From positions 992,001 to 1,056,000 of the forward strand of contig NZ_JNYQ01000004.1 of NCBI RefSeq assembly GCF_000717245.1: a stretch of DNA of 64,000 nucleotides, written 5' to 3'. Within the stretch, counting starts at the first letter, position 1. Each line of letters opens with the position of its first letter. This document shows, one piece after another, positions 16,631 to 24,893 of the stretch. The stretch comes from Kitasatospora papulosa (lineage in GTDB: Bacteria; Actinomycetota; Actinomycetes; Streptomycetales; Streptomycetaceae). The notes beneath the pieces were generated by a model that did not search any database, was not told where the DNA came from, and worked only from the letters and a program-made list of their open reading frames with translations. A program made the position numbers and the translations under genes.

Positions 16631-16769
16631 TTCGCTCGGCCCGTTCATGAGGCGCGGCACTGCGGGCGCATGCGGGAACCATCCACGCAGGCTCGTGACC
16701 GGTCGACCAGATCCACCGCAGACCGTCCGGCGAACCTCAATGCACCGGCGATCACCGTGCGGGAACGCA

Positions 16770-16982
16770 TCAGCCAGGCTGCTTCCGCTTGATATTCCTT
16801 ATGTACAGGAAGCAGGCCCCGTACATACACGCACACAGAACAAGCAGACCCCAACCCCCATTATTTCCCTTCGCGATGAGAAATCCTGACAGGACCATCC
16901 CGGCGATCAGGAAGATCGTGGAAACCTGCATCCACCTCTTCACCGCCGCACGTTGCTCGAGGGACCATCCGACACGAGTCAC
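16770..16982 (-). CDS. small two-helix membrane protein (paralogue A)
   Basis: Hypothetical membrane protein of 70 residues. A short basic N-terminus (SLEQRAAVKRWMQ) precedes two hydrophobic helices (STIFLIAGMVLSGFLIA and GWGLLVLCACMYGACFLYI), with NNGG at the turn and a basic tail NIKRKQP. Start GTG 16982 is the only reasonable one, with a weak site (GAGAAAG). It is a paralogue of the gene 130 bp upstream: both share S-x-EQ-x-A-x-V, SG in helix 1, N-x-x-GW at the turn and a QP end. Its base composition is less GC-rich than the neighbourhood. Function unknown. Confidence 0.7.
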   Translation of the reverse strand: MTRVGWSLEQRAAVKRWMQVSTIFLIAGMVLSGFLIAKGNNGGWGLLVLCACMYGACFLYIRNIKRKQPG

Positions 16983-17111
16983 GGAAACCGTCTTTCTCTG
17001 TGTGCCCGGGAGTGGCGAAGCAGCCGCCGGCGAGCTGGTTCGTCGCCGGCGTGTGAGCGCCCGGAGAGTGAACCGGCAGCGCAGGGCCGCATCGTGCTGT
17101 CCCACCCCTGC

Positions 17112-17321
17112 CTAGGGCTGAGCCTGCCGGGTGTACTTGAGGGTGAGGTGCAGACCCGACCAGAGGGCCACAGCCACCACGCACAGGATCCACCCCGCAG
17201 GGTTCCCCATGACTCCCAGAGCGATCCCGGAGATGAGGAGGACTCCGAAAGCGACGGAGGACATGACGTACAACATGCGGACTTTCGCCTGTTGCTCAAC
17301 AGACTGCCCATGACGCCCCAT
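17112..17321 (-). CDS. small two-helix membrane protein (paralogue B)
   Basis: Hypothetical membrane protein of 69 residues with the same plan as the downstream paralogue: SVEQQAKVRMLYVM, helix 1 SSVAFGVLLISGIALGVMG, turn NPAGW, helix 2 ILCVVAVALWSGLHLTL, basic end KYTRQAQP. ATG 17321 follows AGGAATGG, a better site than its partner has. Two such proteins in tandem suggest duplication and perhaps a heteromeric membrane unit. Function unknown; nothing of the kind is adjacent in the core gene order I recall for S. coelicolor. Confidence 0.75.
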   Translation of the reverse strand: MGRHGQSVEQQAKVRMLYVMSSVAFGVLLISGIALGVMGNPAGWILCVVAVALWSGLHLTLKYTRQAQP

Positions 17322-17579
17322 GATCGATCCACCATTCCTGTTGGCTCCACACGCTGACACGCGCCTTCACGTTCGGCGAACGACTTCGCTGCCCCATGAA
17401 CGCAAACCTGCCGGAACAAGCCGTTGCTGCCGACCGATACGCCCCGGAATATGCACCAGCGGGACATCATTTGCCTAGCGGAAACTGTTTGGTGACCCGG
17501 CGAAACGGGGCCGAGATTCGCCCCTGCCCAGTCGGCGTCCGCCACCGCAGCACGACGTGTCGAACGGGGTGACGGAGCA

Positions 17580-17894
17580 TCACTCGCCGCCGGACACAGG
17601 CTCGTCAGAGGTGCCGTCCAGCCGTCGCCCCCGGCTCTCGGCCACACGCCGTACGTCGCCCAGCGATTCGGCCAGGCGGCACGCGAGGTAGTGCACCTGG
17701 GGGCCGGTGGCCCGTCGGTCGCCCAGCAGGTCCGCCGCGTGACCGAGCAGATCCTCGGCCATGGACAGCTGCGCACTCTCGATCCAGTCCGCCATCCGCG
17801 ACACCGTGCCCGCGCAGTCCCCGAGGAGATAGCAGGGCTCGCCGCCCGCCGTCGTCCACGGGAGCAGCCGCGCTTCTCCGGACTCCGCCCTCAC
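17580..17894 (-). CDS. hypothetical protein coupled to the 87-residue gene upstream
   Basis: Small helical protein of 104 residues, starting at GTG 17894 which overlaps the upstream stop (GTGA). It contains PWTTAGGEPCYLLGDCAGTVSRMADWIESAQLSMAEDLLGHAADLL, then RLAESLGDVRRVAESRGRRL. Streptomyces genomes carry similar proteins beside XRE/DUF397 pairs and conservon-like loci, without assigned function. No membrane segment or signal peptide. Third-position GC is normal. Confidence 0.75.
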   Translation of the reverse strand: MRAESGEARLLPWTTAGGEPCYLLGDCAGTVSRMADWIESAQLSMAEDLLGHAADLLGDRRATGPQVHYLACRLAESLGDVRRVAESRGRRLDGTSDEPVSGGE

Positions 17895-18154
17895 GCCGCC
17901 GCCTCCCACCCACGCGGGATGACCGCGAGCGCACGCCGCCGCCTCAGCTCCGCGATCCTGCGGGCTTCCCGCTCCCTTTCGTGCGCCACGTAGTAGGGGC
18001 GCACCAGTGGGCTGTCCTCGCCGCGCGGCGGACGTTCGCCGGTGCAGTGTCTCGTGATCCCGTCGGGGTGAGTGCACGCGCTCGGGGGATGCCCTGCTCC
18101 CGACGCCGGCCGTCTCGCCAGCAGCTCGAAGATCCGGGCGATGCGGTCCCTCAT
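17891..18154 (-). CDS. Arg-rich small hypothetical protein
   Basis: Protein of 87 residues opening MRDRIARIFELLARRP, a hallmark of a widespread Streptomyces small-protein family whose C-terminal half reads PLVRPYYVAHEREREARRIAELRRRRAL. ATG 18154 follows GCAGGAAG. Translationally coupled to the gene at 17580-17894 and divergent from the XRE regulator (156 bp between). In other genomes the same small protein usually flanks an XRE/DUF397 or ATP-binding pair, so it probably belongs to this module. Function unknown. Confidence 0.78.
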   Translation of the reverse strand: MRDRIARIFELLARRPASGAGHPPSACTHPDGITRHCTGERPPRGEDSPLVRPYYVAHEREREARRIAELRRRRALAVIPRGWEAAA

Positions 18155-18309
18155 GGCTTCCTGCTTCCTGCGGATTTCGTGGCCACGCCACACGAAGGAG
18201 CGAACGACTGCGCTCCGTGCTCGACTCTTCACAGAATGAGGTCGCCACTCGCTACGCTGCCAGGGGTTCACGCCTGACAGCGCGCCTGTCATCCTGGGGA
18301 GTTGGTCGC

Positions 18310-19134
18310 ATGACGTCGCATCACAGGCCACGCACGGCACGGGTGAAGTACGGCGAGGAGCTGCGGCTCAGGCGCACGGCGGCGGGGCTGACCCAGGAGG
18401 CGTTGAGCGAGCAGATCGTGTGCTCGCCGACGCTCATCAGCCACTTCGAGGCGGGCCGTCGGCTGCCCAACCCGGATGACGCCCAGCGGATCGACCGGGC
18501 GCTGAGCACGGACGGGTTCTTCGCCCGGTGGCTGAAGGATCTGGACACGAAGTTCGCGGAGCACTTCGCCGCCGTGGCCGAGCTTGAGCAGCAAGCCACT
18601 GATATTCGACAGTACGGAGCTTCACTGATTCCCGGGCTGCTCCAGACGAACGACTATGCGCGCGCCGTCTTCAAAGCCCATAGCCCCAACTTCCTGGCAG
18701 ACGAGGTTGACAGCCTGATCGTCAACCGTGCTGCTCGTGCCCGAATCCTGGACAACTCGTTGAGCCCCACCGCTTGGACCTTGCTCGACGAGGCGGCGCT
18801 CCGGCGCCCGGTCGGCGGGCCACAGGTCATGGCCGAGCAACTGCGCAAGATCGCGGGCTTGGCGGATTCCGGAAGGATCCGGCTGCATGTGGTGCCGTTC
18901 AGCGTGGGAGCTCATGCCCTCATGGAAAGCATGCTCTACCTTCTGAGCTTCTCGGATGCCGCTCCGGTGGCATACGTAGAAGGTCTGCACACAGGCAAGT
19001 TGATCGATGATCCAACAGTGGTCGAGTCATGCAAGACGGCATACGCTCTGGCCCTGAGTGATGCGGCGCCGCATCACGAGTCCCTCGCCCTCGTCAGGGT
19101 CATCGCGGAGGAATACGAAAATGGCGAGCGTTGA
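18310..19134 (+). CDS. XRE-family regulator with DUF5753
   Basis: Regulator of 274 residues. N-terminal helix-turn-helix at about 14-70 (GEELRLRRTAAGLTQEALSEQIVCSPTLISHFEAGRRLPN). The C-terminal DUF5753 region follows (QYGASLIPGLLQTNDYARAVF, LDEAALRRPVGGPQVMAEQLRKI, HVVPFSVGAHALMESMLYLLSFSD). Such genes pair with DUF397 proteins; a pair in S. coelicolor (SCO4441-SCO4442) has been described as toxin-antitoxin-like and affects antibiotic production. ATG 18310 follows GGGGAG. The DUF397 gene overlaps its 3' end by 14 bp. Composition in the second half is less GC-rich than core genes, a sign of acquisition. Confidence 0.92.
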   Translation: MTSHHRPRTARVKYGEELRLRRTAAGLTQEALSEQIVCSPTLISHFEAGRRLPNPDDAQRIDRALSTDGFFARWLKDLDTKFAEHFAAVAELEQQATDIRQYGASLIPGLLQTNDYARAVFKAHSPNFLADEVDSLIVNRAARARILDNSLSPTAWTLLDEAALRRPVGGPQVMAEQLRKIAGLADSGRIRLHVVPFSVGAHALMESMLYLLSFSDAAPVAYVEGLHTGKLIDDPTVVESCKTAYALALSDAAPHHESLALVRVIAEEYENGER

Positions 19135-19351
19135 ACGCACCCGATCCGACTCCGCCTTGTTCGCAGGGTGGTACAAGTCCAGCTACAGCGGCGGAAGTAA
19201 CGGCGAATGCCTTGAGGTGGCTCGCGGCTACGCCGTCGTCCCCGTACGGGACAGCAAGGTCTCCCACGGACCGGCCGTGATCGCGTCCACGGCAAGCTGG
19301 TCCGCCTTCGTCACAGCCGTCAGGAACGGCTCACTCGACCTCGGCGCCTGA
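19121..19351 (+). CDS. DUF397 protein, partner of the XRE regulator
   Basis: 76-residue DUF397 protein with the family's signature W-x-K-S-S-Y-S (WYKSSYSGGSNGECLEVA), the VPVRDSK strand and a C-terminal W..F. ATG 19121 lies within the regulator's last codons, 14 bp before its stop end, giving coupling. In XRE/DUF397 pairs the DUF397 member is small and acts with, or is controlled by, the XRE protein; which one is toxic is not settled. Confidence 0.92.
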   Translation: MASVERTRSDSALFAGWYKSSYSGGSNGECLEVARGYAVVPVRDSKVSHGPAVIASTASWSAFVTAVRNGSLDLGA

Positions 19352-19725
19352 CCGGTCCTCCCCACGGGCCACCAGGCGCGGCCCGAAGCTCGGATCTCGC
19401 GTCCCGAGCCCCGAGCTCCGAGATCGGCACGTTCACTCCTCCGGGTGTACGTGGAGGAGGGTGCGCCCGAAGCTTGGGCTTCGGGATCCGGGTGCCGGGA
19501 TGCGGGCTCCGAGGTCCGAGCGCCTTCTTGTCACCGGTAGGGAAAAGAAGGGGTTTGGGGAAACCTCCCCGACCTCCCGGACCCGTCACGGCCAGCAAGT
19601 ATGACTAATCGTGACCAGCTTGCGGCGGAGTGTCATGACTGCTTACGGTGCGACCAAACGAACGACCCCGACGCGGTGTTAGCGCACCGGCCGGGGTCTC
19701 ACCCCAAGATCGAAAGAGCGATCCC
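19345..19725. other. spacer with a cluster of stem-loops
   Basis: No gene seen. Within 140 bp after the DUF397 gene there are four inverted repeats: GCGCCTG/CAGGCGC; ATCTCG/CGAGAT embedded in repeated GAGCTC/CCGAG words; CTCCTCC/GGAGGAG (19436-19459); CCCGAAGC-TTGG-GCTTCGGG (19466-19485). The rest, up to GTG 19726, is less GC-rich and should hold the promoter of the next gene. Confidence 0.6.
19466..19485. terminator. 8-bp perfect stem-loop
   Basis: CCCGAAGC-TTGG-GCTTCGGG, the strongest of the stem-loops behind the XRE/DUF397 pair; likely terminator of that operon. Confidence 0.5.
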
Positions 19726-20721
19726 GTGGCTACCCAGCAGCCTAGTCCGGCCCCCTCCGCCCCCGCACTCTCCCGCCCGTACCCGATGGCCAAGACCGGT
19801 TACGGCAAGCGCTCGGTGCCGGACCGAAGCCCGTCACGCACGGACGTCTTCGCGCTCCTGCCCGCCCGCGAACGGTACGTCGCCGGGTTCGTCGACCACC
19901 TTCCCGACGGTGCGGCCATGGATGTGAAGAGCCTCGCCAAGCAACTGCCGCTCTACGGCCAGCAGGCGGTCGGCTCCGCCCTGCGGGCCCTGTCCGTGGC
20001 AGGCCACCTGCGGCGCGTACGGTGCCTGGTCGGTGAGGGCGAGCAGGTCCGCTGGGTCTTCCGGACGTTCTGGTCCCGTACCTCCCGCGACAACGAGTGG
20101 TGGGGCACGCACCTCGCCGCCTGGGGCGGTGAGTCAAGTCCGGTCGTCCCCGCAGCAACATCGCCGTCCGGGGCTGCCGTGGAGGAACCGCCCACGGCAC
20201 CTGCCGTGCCGCAGCAGCGGACCCCGGAATCCACTCCGGCTCCGACTCCGGCTTCGGCCGATGCCCCCTCCCCCGCCTATCTGGCCCTGGCCCGGCTCGG
20301 ACGCGCCGACTCGCGTCTGGCCCTGTCCGCCGCCGACTGCGCGGTGCTGGAGGCGCGGGCCGCCGAGTGGCTGGCCCGGGGCGTGACCACCGAGTACCTG
20401 ACCCAGGCCCTCACCGCCGGACTCCCCGGGCAGATCGGCTCGCCGGTCGGGTTCGTACGCCGTCGCCTGGCCGACAAGATCCCGCCGATCGTTTCCCCGG
20501 CCGTGGCGCCGACCGCGTCCGGCGGCCCCGTTCACCGCATGATGATGGAGTGCGCCAAGTGCGGTGTACCCGGACGCCCGGAGGCCCTCCCCGACGGTCT
20601 CTGCCGCCCGTGCGGCCGGCCCGATCCGTCGGCGCCGGTGGACCTTCCCTCCGGTGCTCTCGCCGAGTCCGAGGTCCGCGCCCTCGCGGGCCACGTGAGG
20701 GAGTTGCTCAGGTCCCGCTGA
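19726..20721 (+). CDS. winged-helix protein with C-terminal zinc-ribbon-like motif (paralogue 1)
   Basis: Protein of 331 residues in the MarR/helix-turn-helix-like group of Streptomyces hypotheticals. N-terminal winged helix at about 35-110 (ERYVAGFVDHLPDGAAMDVKSLAKQLPLYGQQAVGSALRALSVAGHLRRV). A Pro/Ala-rich linker at about 145-185 is followed by a helical domain with GVTTEYLTQALTAGLPGQIGSPVGFVRRRLADKIPP. Near the end is CAKCGVPGRPEALPDGLCRPCGR, a Cys4 zinc-ribbon-like motif. GTG 19726 follows GAAAGAGCG. The same layout recurs in the minus-strand gene at 59556-60581. Role unknown, presumably DNA binding. Confidence 0.8.
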   Translation: MATQQPSPAPSAPALSRPYPMAKTGYGKRSVPDRSPSRTDVFALLPARERYVAGFVDHLPDGAAMDVKSLAKQLPLYGQQAVGSALRALSVAGHLRRVRCLVGEGEQVRWVFRTFWSRTSRDNEWWGTHLAAWGGESSPVVPAATSPSGAAVEEPPTAPAVPQQRTPESTPAPTPASADAPSPAYLALARLGRADSRLALSAADCAVLEARAAEWLARGVTTEYLTQALTAGLPGQIGSPVGFVRRRLADKIPPIVSPAVAPTASGGPVHRMMMECAKCGVPGRPEALPDGLCRPCGRPDPSAPVDLPSGALAESEVRALAGHVRELLRSR

Positions 20722-20763
20722 GTGCGGGTGCCCGTTTCCCCACCACGCGTCCCCCACCACGCG

Positions 20764-21342
20764 TCAGCCAAGCGCTTCGTCCAGCAGGGCCGCCCACTGG
20801 GCCACGACCTTGCGGCGTCTGGCCGTGTCGTCCGTCAGGACGTTGGCGAGGCCCAGGCCGCGGGCCATGTCGAGCAGGCCCTGCACGGTCTCGCGCACCC
20901 CCGGGCGGCTCTCGTCCGCGCCGAGGAGTTCGACGGCGATCCGGTGGGTCTCCCGGCCGACCCGGGCCTCCAGTTCGGTGACGCGGGGCCTCAGCTGGGC
21001 TTCGTTCGAAGCGGCGACCCAGAGCTGGAGGGCGGCGCGGAAGAGGGGCCCCGTGTAGAGGTCGACCAGGGCGGCGATCACCGCCGCGCGGTCCTGGACG
21101 GGCAGTGCGCGCAGGGCGGCGGAGCGTTCCTCGGCGACGTACTCGACGGCGCCGGTGAACAGGTCCTCGCGGGTCGGGAAGTGGTGCTGGGCGGCTCCCC
21201 GCGAGACCCCGGCGTGCTCGGCGACGACGGTGACCGTGGAGCCCGCCCAGCCGTGTTCGGCCAGGCAGGCCACCGCCGACGCCAGGAGCCGTTGCCGGGT
21301 GGCGCGGCTCCTGTCCTGCTTCGGGGTCGTCACAGCACCCAT
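20764..21342 (-). CDS. TetR-family regulator of the acyl-CoA operon (AtuR-like)
   Basis: TetR repressor of 192 residues, the last gene of the eight-gene catabolic operon. N-terminal helix-turn-helix: RQRLLASAVACLAEHGWAGSTVTVVAEHAGVSRGAAQHHFPTREDLF. The helical ligand domain follows. The ORF start is ATG 21342 (13-bp overlap with the hydratase) or GTG 21333 (4-bp GTGA overlap); either means tight coupling. As the only regulator in the operon it is the natural candidate to bind the 14-bp palindrome at 31107-31120, with an acyl-CoA or terpenoid intermediate as inducer. That is inference from position. Confidence 0.88.
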   Translation of the reverse strand: MGAVTTPKQDRSRATRQRLLASAVACLAEHGWAGSTVTVVAEHAGVSRGAAQHHFPTREDLFTGAVEYVAEERSAALRALPVQDRAAVIAALVDLYTGPLFRAALQLWVAASNEAQLRPRVTELEARVGRETHRIAVELLGADESRPGVRETVQGLLDMARGLGLANVLTDDTARRRKVVAQWAALLDEALG

Positions 21343-22073
21343 GCGGGATCCCGTCGTTCCAGGAAGGCCGTCATCCCCTCCCGTGCGTCGTCGGAGGCGA
21401 AGAGCGCCGCCGAGCGGGCGATGAGGTCTTCTGCGTTCTGTTCGAAACTCCTCAGCACAGTAGCCGTGACCAGCTCTTTCGAAGCCGCCAGCCCCTGCGG
21501 TGACGCCCTGCGCAGTCCGTCCAGTACCGGTACGAGTGCCTTGTCCACGTCTTCGGGACCGGCGGCCAGGGTGACGAGGCCGATGCGGGCCGCCTCCTCC
21601 GCGTCGAAGCGTTCCCCGGTGAGGTAGTAGCGGGCGGCGGCGCGCGGGTCGAGGCGGGGCAGCAGCGGCAGGGAGATGACGGCGGGCGCCAGACCGAGCC
21701 GGGACTCGGTGAGCGCGAAGGAGGAGCCGGGCCCCGCCGCCGAGATGTCGCAGGCGCCGAGGAGCCCGAGCCCGCCGGCCCGGACGTGGCCGGTGACCCG
21801 GGCGACGACGGGTTTGGGCAGGGCGACGATCGCCCGCATCAGGGCGACGAAGGCCGCAGGTTCGGGTGGTGCGGTCAGGTCGGCGCCCGCGCAGAACGTG
21901 TTGCCGGTGTGGGTGAGCACGACCGCGCGCACCGCGTCGTCGCCCGCGCACCCGGCCAGCGCCTCGGTCAGCTCACCGACCAGCGTCGCGGAGAGCGCGT
22001 TGCGGTTGGCCGGGGAGTCGAGGGTGAGGGTGGTGATGCCCCGGTCGTGGGACGGGGTCGCCAGGGTCGTCAC
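21330..22073 (-). CDS. enoyl-CoA hydratase/isomerase family protein
   Basis: Crotonase-fold protein of 247 residues. Oxyanion-hole segments are visible as AGADLTAPPEPAAFVALMRAIVALPKPVVARVTGHVRAGGLGLLGACDI. The usual two catalytic glutamates are not obvious: the first is replaced in the region ALTESRLGLAPAVISLPLLPRL (one Glu, ES). So it may be a hydratase or a related lyase. In this operon it would hydrate the product of the carboxylase step. Its ATG overlaps the stop of the ligase gene (ATGA), and it overlaps the TetR gene at its own end. Confidence 0.9.
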   Translation of the reverse strand: MTTLATPSHDRGITTLTLDSPANRNALSATLVGELTEALAGCAGDDAVRAVVLTHTGNTFCAGADLTAPPEPAAFVALMRAIVALPKPVVARVTGHVRAGGLGLLGACDISAAGPGSSFALTESRLGLAPAVISLPLLPRLDPRAAARYYLTGERFDAEEAARIGLVTLAAGPEDVDKALVPVLDGLRRASPQGLAASKELVTATVLRSFEQNAEDLIARSAALFASDDAREGMTAFLERRDPAWVL

Positions 22074-23644
22074 TGCTTCTCCCGGTCGCGCAGCTCGCGC
22101 CGCAGGATCTTGCCGGACACCGCACGGGGCACGGCTTCGATGAACTCGGCCTGTCTGACCTTCTTGTACGGCGAGACGCGCTCGGCGACGTATGTCAGGA
22201 CGTCCTCCTCGGTGAGGTCCCCCGCGTCGGGCTGGCGGACCAGGTACGCCTTCGGGACCTCGTTGCCGTCGGCGTCGTGGACCCCGATGACGGCGGCGTC
22301 GGCGATCCCCGCGTGGGTGAGGAGCAGCGCCTCCAGATCGGCGGGGGCGACCTGGTAGCCCTTGTACTTGATGAGTTCCTTGACCCGGTCGACGACGTAC
22401 AGCCAGCCGTCCGCGTCGACCCGGCCGACGTCACCGGTGTGCAGCCAGCCGTCGGGGTCGATCATCGCGGCGGTGGCGTCGGGGCGTCCGAGGTAGCCCT
22501 TCATCACCTGGGGGCCCCGGATCAGGATCTCGCCGTCGGTGCCGGGGGCGACGTCGATGCCGGGGTCGGTGAGCGCCACGATCCGCATCTCGGTGCCGGG
22601 CAGCAGTTTCCCGACGGCGCCGGGCGGAGGGTTCTCCGCGTCGAGGGGCACCACGTGCGTGCCGGGCGAGAGCTCCGTCATTCCGTACGCCTGGCGTACG
22701 GCGGGCACGCCGAGCCGGGTGGAGCAGGCGGCGGCGAGTTCGGCGTCCAGGGGTGCGGCGGCACTGACGATGTACTCCAGCGACGAGAGGTCGTAGTCGC
22801 CGACGAGCGGGTGCTTCGCGAGGGCCAGGACGATGGGCGGGGCGACGTACAGGCCGGTGATGCGGTGGGTCTGGATCGTCTCCAGGAACTGGGCGAGGTC
22901 GAAGCGGGGCAGGACGACGACGGTGGCGCCGTAGCGCAGCGGCCCGTTCATGAGGGCGGTCAGCCCGTAGATGTGGAAGAAGGGCAGCACGGCGAGGATG
23001 CGGTCGCGCTCGCCGAGGGGGACGAAGGGCCGCAGCTGCTCCAGGTTGGTGGCGATGGAGCGGTGGGTGAGCATGACGCCCTTGGGGGTGCCGGTGGTCC
23101 CGGAGGAGTACGGGAGCACGGCGATGTCCTCGGCCGGGTCGAAGGCGATCTCGGGCTCGGGCGCGGTGGACCCCAGCATGTCGAGTACGGAGGTGTGGCC
23201 CTCGGCCTGGTCGCAGACGTAGATCTCCTCGACACCGCCCGCGAGTTCGGCGGCCCGGCGGGCGACGTCCAGGAAGGGGGACACGGTGACGATCCAGCGT
23301 GCGGCGGAGTCCCCGAGCTGTTTGGCGAACTCATCCGCGGTGGACAGCGGGTGGATGGTGGTGACGGTGGCGCCGGCCCGGGTCGCCCCGTAGAAGACGG
23401 CCGGGTAGGCGATCGTGTTGGGGCTGTGCAGGGCGAGCACGTCGCCCTTGCGCAGCCCGGCCGCGGCGAGGTACGCGGCGATGCGCCGGTGGAAGGTGTC
23501 GAGCTGGGCGTAGGTGACGGTCATCCCGTTGGTGCCGTCGATCAGTGCGGGTGTGTCACCGAAGTCCGCGGCGTTCCCGAGGACGGCTTCGTGGATGGGT
23601 CTTTCGAGGGGCTGGACGTCTGCGTACTCGCTGTGGAACACCAT
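22070..23644 (-). CDS. acyl-CoA ligase (4-coumarate:CoA ligase family)
   Basis: ANL-superfamily adenylating enzyme of 524 residues that makes an acyl-CoA from a free acid, ATP and CoA. P-loop YSSGTTGTPKGVMLTHRS, A5 motif YGMTELSP, A7 YLGRPDATAAMIDPDGWLHTGDVG, hinge VDRVKELIKYKGYQVAPADLE, and the C-terminal catalytic Lys in SGKILRREL. Sequence is close to plant-type 4CL relatives, but the operon argues for an aliphatic or terpenoid acid rather than coumarate. ATG 23644 follows AAGGGGAC. It is 82 bp behind the acyl-CoA dehydrogenase, the only real gap in the operon. Confidence 0.93.
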   Translation of the reverse strand: MVFHSEYADVQPLERPIHEAVLGNAADFGDTPALIDGTNGMTVTYAQLDTFHRRIAAYLAAAGLRKGDVLALHSPNTIAYPAVFYGATRAGATVTTIHPLSTADEFAKQLGDSAARWIVTVSPFLDVARRAAELAGGVEEIYVCDQAEGHTSVLDMLGSTAPEPEIAFDPAEDIAVLPYSSGTTGTPKGVMLTHRSIATNLEQLRPFVPLGERDRILAVLPFFHIYGLTALMNGPLRYGATVVVLPRFDLAQFLETIQTHRITGLYVAPPIVLALAKHPLVGDYDLSSLEYIVSAAAPLDAELAAACSTRLGVPAVRQAYGMTELSPGTHVVPLDAENPPPGAVGKLLPGTEMRIVALTDPGIDVAPGTDGEILIRGPQVMKGYLGRPDATAAMIDPDGWLHTGDVGRVDADGWLYVVDRVKELIKYKGYQVAPADLEALLLTHAGIADAAVIGVHDADGNEVPKAYLVRQPDAGDLTEEDVLTYVAERVSPYKKVRQAEFIEAVPRAVSGKILRRELRDREKQ

Positions 23645-23726
23645 GGCGGTCCCCTTCGACGCGGGTGAAGAGCCAGAATCGCCCCTGCGGGGGCGGATGG
23701 GGAGACCCAGGAGCGACCGGGAACCG

Positions 23727-24893
23727 TCAGTACGACTTCGGCAGGCCCAGGGTCTGGTGGGAGACGTAGTTCAGGATCATTTCCCGGCTGACCGGAGCGA
23801 TGCGGGAGACGCGCGCGGCCGTGATCAGGGAGGCGAGCCCGTACTCGCGGGTGAGGCCGTTCCCGCCGAGGGTGTGGACGGCCTGGTCGACGGCCCTGAC
23901 GCAGGCCTCGGCGGCGGCGTACTTCGCCATGTTGGCCGCCTCCCCCGCGCCGATGTCGTCGCCGTCGTCGTACAGCCTGGCGGCCTTCTGCATCATCAGC
24001 CGGGCGAGTTCGAGCTCGATGTGCGCCTGGGCGAGCGGATGGGCGATGGCCTGGTGGGAGCCGATGGGCGCGCCCTTCCAGACGGTGCGGGTCCTCGCGT
24101 AGTCCACGGCCTTGTCGACGGCGTAGCGGCCCATGCCGATGGAGAACGCGGCGCCCATGATGCGCTCCGGGTTCAGCCCGGCGAAGAGCTGGAGCAGCCC
24201 GGTGTCCGCCTCCTCGCCGACGAGGGCGCCTGCGGGCAGCCGTACGTCGTCGAGGACCAGCTCGAACTGCTTCTCCGCCGCCTGGAGTTCCATGTCGATC
24301 GGGGTCCGGGTGAAGCCGGGGGTGTCACGGGGGACGATGAAGAGGCAGGGCTTGAGGCTGCCGGACCTGGCGTCCTCGGTACGGCCGACGATCAGGGTCG
24401 CGTCGGAGATGTCGACGCCGGATATGAAGACCTTGCGTCCGGTGAGGACCCAGTCCCCGCCGTCGCGGCGGGCCGTCGTGGTGATGCGGTGCGAGTTGGA
24501 CCCGGCGTCGGGCTCGGTGATGCCGAACGACATGCTCAGGGAGCCGTCGGAGAGGCCGGGGAGCCAGGCCTGCTTCTGCTCGTCGGTGCCGAAGCGGGCG
24601 ATGACGGTGCCGCAGATCGCCGGGGAGACGACCATCATGAGCAGAGGGCTTCCCGCGGCGCCCAGTTCCTCCAGGACGATGGAGAGCTCGGCCATGCCGC
24701 CGCCCCCGCCGCCGTACTCCTCGGGGAGGTTGACGCCGAGGTAGCCGAGCTTGCCGGCCTCCTCCCACAGCTCGCGGGGGTGCTCGCCGTTGCGGAACAG
24801 GTCGGTGGCGTAGGCGCGGCCGAAGCGCTTGCCGAGGGCGGCGACGGCCGCGCGGAGTGCCTTGTGCTCTTCGGTTTCGAGGACGGTGCTCAT
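23727..24893 (-). CDS. acyl-CoA dehydrogenase
   Basis: FAD flavoenzyme of 388 residues introducing the alpha-beta double bond in an acyl-CoA. Full three-domain family fold: VNLPEEYGGGGGGMAEL, FGITEPDAGSNSHRITTTARRDGGDWVLTGRKVFISG, AKYAAAEACVRAVDQAVHTLGGNGLTREYGLASLITAARVSRIAPVSREMILNYV. The region that usually carries the catalytic Glu ends in GLASL rather than the standard YExx, so the base is not placed by eye. Its ATG overlaps the carboxylase stop (ATGA at 24890-24893). It would supply the unsaturated substrate for the downstream carboxylase/hydratase steps. Confidence 0.93.
   Translation of the reverse strand: MSTVLETEEHKALRAAVAALGKRFGRAYATDLFRNGEHPRELWEEAGKLGYLGVNLPEEYGGGGGGMAELSIVLEELGAAGSPLLMMVVSPAICGTVIARFGTDEQKQAWLPGLSDGSLSMSFGITEPDAGSNSHRITTTARRDGGDWVLTGRKVFISGVDISDATLIVGRTEDARSGSLKPCLFIVPRDTPGFTRTPIDMELQAAEKQFELVLDDVRLPAGALVGEEADTGLLQLFAGLNPERIMGAAFSIGMGRYAVDKAVDYARTRTVWKGAPIGSHQAIAHPLAQAHIELELARLMMQKAARLYDDGDDIGAGEAANMAKYAAAEACVRAVDQAVHTLGGNGLTREYGLASLITAARVSRIAPVSREMILNYVSHQTLGLPKSY

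Noticed and set aside
19601..19927. 108-codon plus-strand frame before the winged-helix gene
   Set aside because: Its second half is out of frame with the well-supported gene starting at 19726; no ribosome site.
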